Shown piece after piece: positions 55,759-64,000 of a stretch of 64,000 nt of DNA. Location: NCBI RefSeq assembly GCF_000835495.1, contig NW_015622545.1, positions 4,542,042 through 4,606,041 on the forward strand, given 5' to 3'. A program made the translations under genes and the position numbers. The notes beneath the pieces are model-generated. The model did no database searches. It worked only from the letters and a program-made list of their open reading frames with translations, and was not told where the DNA came from. Every line of letters starts with the position of its first letter. The first letter of the stretch is position 1. Source of the stretch: Cladophialophora immunda (Eukaryota > Ascomycota > Eurotiomycetes > Chaetothyriales > Herpotrichiellaceae).

Positions 55759-58700
55759 GAAACCGTAGTATTACGGTAGGTAGTTAAGTAGGCGAAGCTT
55801 AAACTTAAGTAACTCTAGAGCTAACTACTTCCTTTATAGGTAGTTGGGACATATATTACGAGAAGACCCTTAGTGAGTGCATTAGAAAGCTACTAGAGCG
55901 TTACACCTCAATCCCGACTATAAAATCGCCCTTAGGAAGTTTAGAGGCTAAGACTATCCTTCGCCCACTCTATTGATCCCTATTAAAGAGATAAAGGTCG
56001 AAAGGCTAGAATAGATTATAAGGGAAATTGATCTGAATTCCGGTGTCGCGTCTAGATGGCCGTATAGTACAAGAGACGCTAACCTAGTACCGCTAGGCGT
56101 AAGGATGAACGCCGTCCGCGTAGCCGGATCGAAACCTAATTATACTACCCTAGATAACTCTAAGGATGATTCCCAAGCCCTAAATGCAGTAGACTTAAAG
56201 GGGATTCGCATTGATCAGCCTTAGAGCGAAGTCTATATTAATACCCTAGGAAAGCGCCCAGCCCCTTAATAAGGCGGATATATGTAGGTAAAACACCCTT
56301 AGATTAGAGCTTATAAACCACCTATAAAGGGACTAAGATAATATATAACGTAGAGAGCGAGACTAACCGGAGAGATCGTATATGACGGGATCGTAGATAA
56401 TTCACTAGGACTAATTAACTTAACTAATTAGAGGCTAGGAATTTCCCTATATAATATATAGGATAACTGATTACGTAACCTACTCTCCTAGGATACCGTA
56501 ATGGAAGATCTATTAGAGCCTTTCTAGCCTCGCTAGGTATTATTACGCCCTTAGGCTATAAAAGAGGTTACATATAGACTACCCGGACCTAGACCTCTCC
56601 AAAAGGCTTTATTATAAGATCTAAACGGCGTTAGTAGAATTATAAACCACTTACTAAACTAAGAAGTCTCTATTTAAATAGGGGATTTACTATTAATAAA
56701 GGAAGTTTGAGACGAGTAGTTCTCTTATAAACATTAGCATTATAACGAAAATAAGTAGGAGTTAATCTATTAAGGTTATGCCTTAAGAGGTATTAGCGTA
56801 CGGCCTATGTAGGCAGAAGGCGAGCCCACTACTAGGATTAGGACTATATAAATAAATCCATTAGTAGACCGTCTAATTTAACTATAATTATATCATAGTG
56901 GATATCCCTACCTACTAGTCAAAATAAGAGGGAGATACGAAGATTCCTTACTAGATACTAGAGTAGAGATTAACCTAATAACTCTTACTCTAGTAGAAGA
57001 GATAGGTCTATCTTAGTATCTATAGAAGGCTAAGTTTATCTATAATACCGTAGGGTTTAATGGAGACTGAGAAAAGTTCGTAAGTATAATTAAAGACTTC
57101 GTTATTAGTATCGCCGGAGTTAAGGTCCTAATAAACGTCTACGTGACGAATACTATAGATCTAATCTACTGTTTTATCTTAGGGAGATTATTCTAGAAGG
57201 TAGCGTAAGGGTTAGTCTAGGAAAAGGATAAAGATACTTATATCGTTAGGTTAACAGATAGCTACGTCAGTAAGAGGGTATAGATAGTTACCTAGACTAC
57301 TCCTAACCTTACTAAAGATCGAGATATATCTACGATATTCAAACTTATATACTTAATATCTTTAAAAGGCTAGGCGAGTATAGAATAATAAAGAAGCCCG
57401 TACTCGTATCTATAAGGACTCAGAGGAAACCTAGGACCCTAGCTATCGACTTCTAAGTGGACCAAAATAATGAACTAATCTCCGTAGGTAAGTCTTTTGA
57501 ATTAGACGACGAAGATCTCTAGGACTTATAATTTGAGACTAGGCCTTTTAATATATAAGATAACGGCTAGTTCATAAGGTCGTTAAGACTAGTGGATGCT
57601 AAGGTATTAAGATAGGATCTGGAGAATGAGTAACGTTATAAACGTTATTAAGCGGAAAGACCTTTTAAGGCTTAAATTAATACTCTCTATAAGAAAAAGG
57701 TAGATAAAGTGAAGCCTATAGATATAGACTAGTAAGATAGTTCAACGCCTAGTAGTCTTTCAGACTGGAGAGTATAGGCGATCTTAAGGGAATAAGCTAC
57801 CTTCGATAGATAGCTATATCTATTTTCGTAATAGATAAAGCTAAGATTCGTATCTTTCCCCTATAGAGAATATTTAACGTTAGAACGTCTAGAAAAGCTA
57901 GTGATTAAGTCTGATTTAATACTCTCTAAGAAGGAAGTCCTTCTAGAAATCCTATATAATTAAGAAGAAGTATTAGTATAGGAAGTTAATAAAATCGGTT
58001 AAGTCTAATATAAAGTTATACTACCGTAGGTTATTTAGACCGTTTCTTACACCCCGTAGTAGGCGAAGAGTTTTCTAGTTCCTAAGGTACTTAAACTAGT
58101 TATAATTAAACTAGTTAAGGATAAGATCTAGTAGTGTCTCTTTAAGTTCAGCTACGGTTTATATAGAAACCTATTCTTCCTAGTTAAGAAGAAGAAGCTA
58201 GGGGAGTATCAGCTAGTTATCGCCACTTAAAATATTAACTAAGTTACTATAAGGGATATGAATCTACCCCCTTTATTAGATGACTTCATAGAAGAGTTCT
58301 TAGGGATATACATAACTTCTCTACTAGATTAGCTCTCTAGTTATGACTAAATAGAACTTATAAAGGAGAGTTATAACCTTATGGCTATCTAGACTCTGAT
58401 TAGGTTAGTTCGATATGTAACCTTACCTTAAGAGGCTACGAATTTAGTAGTATAGTTCGTGAGGATTATGAACTATATTCTATAGGAATAAATCCTAAAG
58501 CGTACTCATCCGTTTCTAGACGATATTACAGTAAAGGGCCTAAAGATAGATTATTAATAATAGGAAGTAGCGCTAGGAATACGTCTCTTTATATTAGAGT
58601 ACTTAATTAACCTTGATAAGGTAATACTTGATCTTAAAAGAGCTAGAGCTATAGTTATAGGCTAGAAATTATAGCTCTATATAAATGAAATAGAGGTAGT

Positions 58701-60715
58701 TAGGTACGTCTATAATAGAGACGGATAATATCCTTAAGAATTGAAGACTTATAAAATCCTAACCTAGTTAGTCCTAATTAATCAGTCAGAACTCTATAGG
58801 TTCCTTAGGATTTATATCTATTACTATATCTAGATTTTACACTTTATAATACTAGCTAAGCCCCTATACGTATTACTTAGGAAAAACGTACCCTAGAAAT
58901 AGACTAAGGTTTAAGACTAAGGCATAAAAGCCCTTAAACTTACGCTATCTTCTCCTCTAGCCTTAGTAAGCCTTAACTATAGGGAATAGGCTAATCTTAT
59001 TATCCTAGCGGTTAACGCTAATAGACGTAGATAGGGCGCGGTAATTATATAGATTGATCTGGCAACGTAAAAACGGAGAGCTACTTAGTACGAGAGCAGT
59101 ATCTAGGTTAAAGCTAAACTAGAATACAATACTCTAAAACGAGAAGCTTAAGGGCTTCTAAAGGCCTTAAAGAAGTTTAAACGGTAGTTATATACCGTCT
59201 ACTTCATAGTGGAGACGGACGTAATGACTCTTACGGCATAGCTTAACTAGTAGTCTATAGATCTCCTAGAGGTAGTAGTGAATTAGTAGTTAGTATAGAT
59301 CTGAAAATTCAACTTTAAAGTACGATATATGCCTAGTAATAAGAATATAGTCGCTAATACACTATCCTAACGTCCTCTAACTAAAGAAGACCTAAAGGAA
59401 GCTGAGGAGGAGGAGGACATTAATGATTAGATTGAAGCCCAAATGCTTTTTATACGTAGGAGCCTTTAGCCTATTAAATAGACTACTACTAGAAGAGACT
59501 TCGTAATGGTAAGGTCAGTAGTGATTTGCGTGAGAGATCAGACTATAGACCCACAAGAACTATACGTAGTCTAGCTCTTTGAAGATAAATACTTAGAACG
59601 TTTAAAGTAGCTTACGAAATATCTCTAGGATTAGTAATATCTATAGGGGATAAGTAATAAAGAGTTTAAACGCTTATAGAAGAATTCTATATACTTTTTC
59701 ATCTAAGGAGGTTATCTATTTAGAAAACTAATAGTAAATAAGCTAAGTTAATAAGTTATCGATAGTAGTACTAAAAGGAAGAGGATCCTTAAGTTAATAT
59801 ATAATAACTCTAGATACTTTAGGTATAAGGTAATATATTAGAGGGTATCTAATCGCTATTTCTAGGAAGGTTAGTATTAAGATATCTAGGTATTTATAAA
59901 GACTTACCCTAAATACTAGTTCTAGGAAAGTAGAAGGCTATATAATAAGATGTTTCCTACGTTAGTCGATATATAATAGGAATAAATTAACGTTAACTAT
60001 ACTCTAATACTATTATCGTAAGGAAAAAGGTACCTTATAGAAGCCTAGAGTAATATAAGCGGCTAGGTCAAGTCTAGAGGTATTACCTCCGCTAATAGTG
60101 CGATAGTAGTGAAGTTCCTATATAAAGAGATTATCTATTACTATAGACTATTTAGGAAATTAGTATATAATAGTAGGCTAGAAAATAAGGGATAGATAAA
60201 AGAACTCGCTAAAAGATACGGGATTAAACGCGTTATTACCTCTACCTACCACCCTTAGGCTAATAAGTAAGTGGAGGTAGGATATAAAGGTATTATAAAT
60301 GCCCTTTTAAAAATGTATTAAACTAATGGAGGAGGTATATAGATAAATCACCTTTATACCGTCCTTTAGGCGGACTAGATAACCATTAAAGCTAGAACTA
60401 GGATAATACTATACGAGATTAAATTCTTAGATCGACTAATTTTACTAATTAAACTTAAGATTACGACTTAGAATATTATAAACTAGGATAAAGTTATTAA
60501 TACTTTGGATTTGATTACTATAAGGGCCTGAGCTCTCAAAAGGCAGAATAAAGACTTAGAAGAGGTAGTAGCTCACCTAAATAGGATATAAAGACTTAAG
60601 AAGGAATAGTTCAATAAATAATATAGCTTATATCCTAAACTATTTAAGGTAAGTATACTTATACTTAGCTACGATACTGTAGAGTTAATAGATATATCTA
60701 TAGAAAAGAAGTTAG
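55759..60715 (+). mobile_element. Old RIP-degraded Ty3/gypsy element, right part (pol region)
   Basis: The interrupted older element continues. Translated with stops it shows protease-like sequence near 56,900-57,000 and reverse transcriptase near 58,140-58,560 (YGLYRNLFFLVKKKKLGEYQ, PFLDDITVKG). Integrase lies near 60,000-60,320 (SANSAIVVKFLYKEII, KRYGIKRVITSTYHP). Stops replace Gln and Trp codons throughout, and TA dinucleotides dominate. It differs in sequence from the younger element, so it is another gypsy family. Its right end is uncertain; no matching LTR was found before 60716. Confidence 0.75.
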
Positions 60716-60865
60716 CCTATCCAAAATGTGGTTCATTATCCTACCCAGACTAATGATTGCTCCCCATACAAAATGTATGGAGACCCTAACCCTATCCAAA
60801 ATGTGGTTCATTATCCTACCTAGACTAATAATTACTCCCCATACAAAATGTATGGAGACCCTAAC
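60716..60865. repeat. 75-bp tandem duplication with hairpin and CCCTAACCCT
   Basis: Two copies (60716-60790 and 60791-60865) differ only by transitions. Each contains CATACAAAATGTATG, a short hairpin, and ends with ccctaaccct, a telomere-type sequence. A partial third piece (agactaatgatta) follows near 60922. Confidence 0.7.
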
Positions 60866-61105
60866 CCTAGTCTTAGCGGGTTAATTTTAGGATAATGATT
60901 GACTTCTCTTCAGACTAATGATTAGTTCCCAGGCGATTACGGTTCTGCATTTGGAGTATGTCATAATAGAGGCCCGTAGTTTATAACTTACGCGATTTGC
61001 ACTACGATTACACTTCATGGACGGGTGGAATCGTAGATGGAAAATCGACCATTTTGTATAGGAGGAACATCAAAATTTCCACGGGAAGGTTGAGAAAAGG
61101 GGCTC

Positions 61106-61119
61106 TTAGGGTTAGGGTT
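61106..61119 (+). repeat. Interstitial telomere-like repeat TTAGGGTTAGGGTT
   Basis: Just over two units of the TTAGGG repeat used by filamentous fungi. The CCCTAACCCT copies 250-320 bases to the left are in the opposite sense. Confidence 0.6.
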
Positions 61120-61239
61120 GAAGAACAGCTAGGGTCGAGTCCAAACCGGGCAAGGTAAGCGAAATTAGTAGAGTCAGGAGCCACAGGTGAATCTAGTAGA
61201 ATAGATGGGATGAATACAATATAGATAATAGATACGAGG

Positions 61240-64000
61240 ACTTTAAGTTGAAGTATGATAGTTTACTAGTCACCATTAAATTCGCGTTCATCGATATCAT
61301 CAGTTATTCGACGACGATGACGGCATTAGTTAAGGACGAACCCATCCAGGTCGACGAAGTATTTCAGTACTCGTGCCGCATCCAACTCCCCATTTACCGT
61401 CAATATCGACATGCCGTATAGCTAGAGTAGATTGCCAGTCATTTATAGCGATGACAGCATCGATTAAGCCCGTTAGATGCCCGGTATGTCCAGAATCAAG
61501 TTTTCTAGTAGCCTAATTTACTACAGAATCGTGACGTCGTGTATACGATCCACCAGAGGATTCAAGACCCCGTTCCCTAGTTAGATGTCCATACGGACGG
61601 GTTATTATGCGGTAGTCTAACCGAGTAATGTCGATATGTATGTCGCGGCGAGGCGACTATGAAGGTTCATTAGGCACGATATCATCCCGGTCAGCGAGGC
61701 TATACCGGTGCGCCGTATGCCGGTCGAGGAGACTATCCCCACGCCCGGCTGTGGAAATCGGTATATTACTAGCGGGTATTCCCCCGTAGTCGAGGGTCCT
61801 AGTATTTTGAGGTCTACGCCCCGGAGCGGGCCGAAGAAGCCGCCCCGAAGCCATCACTACCACTACCTAGCAAGGTCGAACGAGTACGACAGATGTTGTA
61901 GTAAAGGATGGAAAAGATCTAGGACCGTGAACGGTATACCATTGACAAAGGAGCGTACAACGAGCCTAGCCTATAGTTAGAACGAACCGGGTGGGCCCAG
62001 TATTTACGCAAATTGGACCGTGATGAGTTATTATAGAGTATCGCCACGCTAGAGATGGATCTAGAACCCGTCAGTCAAGTGATATAGTAAGCGATAGATA
62101 AGATGATACGATAATATCAAGTCACCGTCAGGGCGCATACCGGAGTATTTATACATAAGGAGGTAATGCGGACCGAAGAAGATCAAAGTCGATTCGTGCT
62201 ATTGAAAGGATACCAAAATCCGGAAGAGATTTAGGATAAAGGTCGACATTAGTAGTAGATTATTATGTTTTTCGTTCGCACGTAGCGGTCACATTCATAG
62301 AAGAGTCCCAAATATGCATTGAAGCATCACTAGCAGCACGCGTTTCAGCAATTGATGCAGGAGGCCCAGTAGGAGGTCGAGAGGAGTAAGTTACAGTATG
62401 AGGAGGGTGAGCACGTTGCCGCAGCAGCTAGTGAGCATATGAGTGATATCGAGGTCGAATCGCCGGATAAGAGGAGTAGTGATGGCGAGGATGATATAGA
62501 ACTATAGTGTCCCCAAGGATTTGTCCCGTTGGAGGGTACCCAGCGAGCATGTTTGGCGTTTTGCATTTCGTTATTATGCCAGAAAGCCCACCAACATGAA
62601 TACGAACACGCATTAGTGTGCGCATTGGCTATATTAGGTGTCGATGCGCATAGATAGAAAGGATATAATACATATCCGCCCATTTTATCCAGTGTGATTA
62701 AAATCGCCCGGTTGATAATGATTCAGTATGCGTTCTAAGAAACCACCCTAGACCCCGATAGCGCCTATAGCGACAGCGACAGCGACGATTCAACCCCCAG
62801 CACAAATGATAGTGAAGACGACAGCCATAGTCACAACGAGCACGACCATCCATTTGGTCCAGAACCCAAGTAAGTGGGATGTATCGACGTAGTTCAGCAC
62901 ATAGTGGACCAATTTATGTTACGTACTAGTCACGGTCCCATAGAATGGATGTTGGATTTACGCACATACGGTATGAAGATTCAGTTTAGTAGTACGGCAC
63001 CCGGTTTTATCGATTAGCATAGTGATCAAATCATATACAAAGACATCCAGTTCACCATAAGCCAGTTTCGCGGGATGGTGTACCAAATCGTACATGACAC
63101 CCATGAGCGGTTATTACGCCGCGTGTTGGACATTAGTCCCCACCAAGAGTATGAATTACCCACCATTCCATAGGATGAATTACGTGACGATCCCGCCAAC
63201 GCATAACCCAGTTGGAATTTTGTGTAGGATCGTCGGAACCCGTAGCCCGTGAATAGTGAATAGTGGTTATTCGATCGATTAATGAAGAGTAGTCAATATC
63301 AATTTTTGTAGGATAGAGACAATGTGCGGTGGAATGTCGAAGAGGCATAGAGGTGGTTAGGTGAGGAAGATACCGTCCGAGAAGGGTTATTATTATTGAA
63401 GCAGTTCGTCAGAGGAGGACCCCGACGGGCACCCAAGTTGTTGAGCATTTGTCATAGTAACACCAGCTACAGTGGATATCGCAACATCAGTATTGAGGGT
63501 GGATTAGTGTTCACCACCACCCGGTACTACAAAGGGTACAGCATAAGTGGTGACGTGAAGATCATTCATCAGTATATACCACGCGAGGTAGGGGAACTAG
63601 ATATATTATGGATATGGTTAGTATTACTATTACGCCAACGTATTAAAGCCGAGATATACCACCGTGAGAGTCGAACGAGTTTCATTTAGCCGCGCTAGAG
63701 TCCCAGCGGACACACATTCACCCCCGGTCGATTACGGGAGGGTTTGAAGCGAGTCGGCATAGTCCACTTAGGCCACGCGTTGAACATCCAAATATATCGT
63801 CATTTGGGCATTGGCATTAGTTAGCGATATTTACAGACTAAGTCCGGGTTCGAGTATGACCCCGAGGACGAATAGGGCGAGATCAACGAAGATGAAGATA
63901 ATATCATCGATCAATCCGCTGGATATATTAGCCACATCACGTAGTCGATTTACGCGCGAGGCATCAGTGAGCGGGACGGTGAAGTGGCCAATAAGCGCGA
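61240..64000 (+). pseudogene. RIP-degraded gene like the upstream part of fungal telomere-linked RecQ-type helicase genes (runs off the right edge)
   Basis: Clearest from about 62,300 to the right edge. Translated with stops, the pieces IVDQFMLRTSHGPIEWMLDL, ITISQFRGMVYQ-like sequence, GYRNISIEGGLVFTTTRYYK, KIIHQYIPREVGELDILWIW, LGHALNIQIYRHLGIGIS and SIYARGISERDGEVANKR follow the order of the long region that precedes the DEAD/RecQ helicase domain in fungal telomere-associated helicase-type proteins. Stops (TAG, TAA) replace Gln/Trp codons, as in RIP. The helicase domain itself would lie beyond base 64000. Nearby TTAGGG repeats support a subtelomeric origin. Recognition is from memory; no search was run. 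Confidence 0.65.

Noticed and set aside
1..64000. tRNA, rRNA or CRISPR features
   Set aside because: None could be recognised by eye. CRISPR is not expected in a fungal nuclear genome, and the short repeats seen lack regular spacers.

Overview
The window is nuclear DNA of a filamentous ascomycete (Pezizomycotina). The evidence is short 47-110 nt introns with GT/GC-AG borders and CTNAY-like branch sites, fungal gene families (Zn2Cys6 and C2H2 regulators, peroxisomal alcohol oxidase, Dal5-type MFS, HET domain, asaB-like desaturase family), and chromovirus retrotransposons damaged by C-to-T/G-to-A transitions typical of RIP. Eurotiomycetes is my best guess for the class, but the sequence alone does not prove it.

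Layout. (1) 1-23 kb is ordinary gene space: the N-terminus of the spliceosomal helicase aquarius/Cwf11 (minus), divergent from THO complex subunit 1; a small unknown protein; a C2H2 zinc-finger protein; a six-exon conserved unknown; a Pho84-type phosphate transporter; a peroxisomal (SRL-ending) alcohol oxidase; and a nucleotidyltransferase-like protein. (2) 23.4-29.6 kb is a gene graveyard: an 11-exon amidase with three disabling lesions, an asaB-like oxygenase/desaturase gene split by a 355-bp inverted-repeat element, and a HET-domain remnant. (3) 29.9-44.2 kb is a compact six-gene cluster: an anion/carboxylate-type MFS transporter, a cytochrome P450, an aldehyde dehydrogenase, an isocitrate-lyase-superfamily C-C lyase, an aconitase/isopropylmalate-dehydratase-like enzyme with an extra N-terminal region, and a Zn2Cys6 regulator. 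(4) 44.2-64 kb is repeat-rich: a solo LTR, an isolated BTB gene, an old heavily mutated Ty3/gypsy element, and nested inside it a younger chromovirus with intact target-site duplications. The right edge is a degraded gene resembling the region upstream of the helicase domain in fungal telomere-linked RecQ-type genes, beside short TTAGGG repeats, which suggests a subtelomeric origin.

How the genes may work together. The cluster pairs a hydro-lyase/isomerase (aconitase fold) with a KRCGH-type C-C lyase. This is the same logic as methylaconitate hydratase plus methylisocitrate lyase in the methylcitrate cycle, or dimethylmalate dehydratase plus lyase in bacterial nicotinate fermentation. A P450 and an aldehyde dehydrogenase could produce the carboxylic acid, an MFS anion carrier could move it, and the Zn2Cys6 protein could control the set. 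The P450/MFS and aldehyde dehydrogenase promoters share an 11-bp and a 9-bp motif. I do not recognise this six-gene set as a described pathway. It is the best candidate here for an undescribed system.

All gene models were built by hand from reading frames, splice signals and remembered family features. No database search was run.
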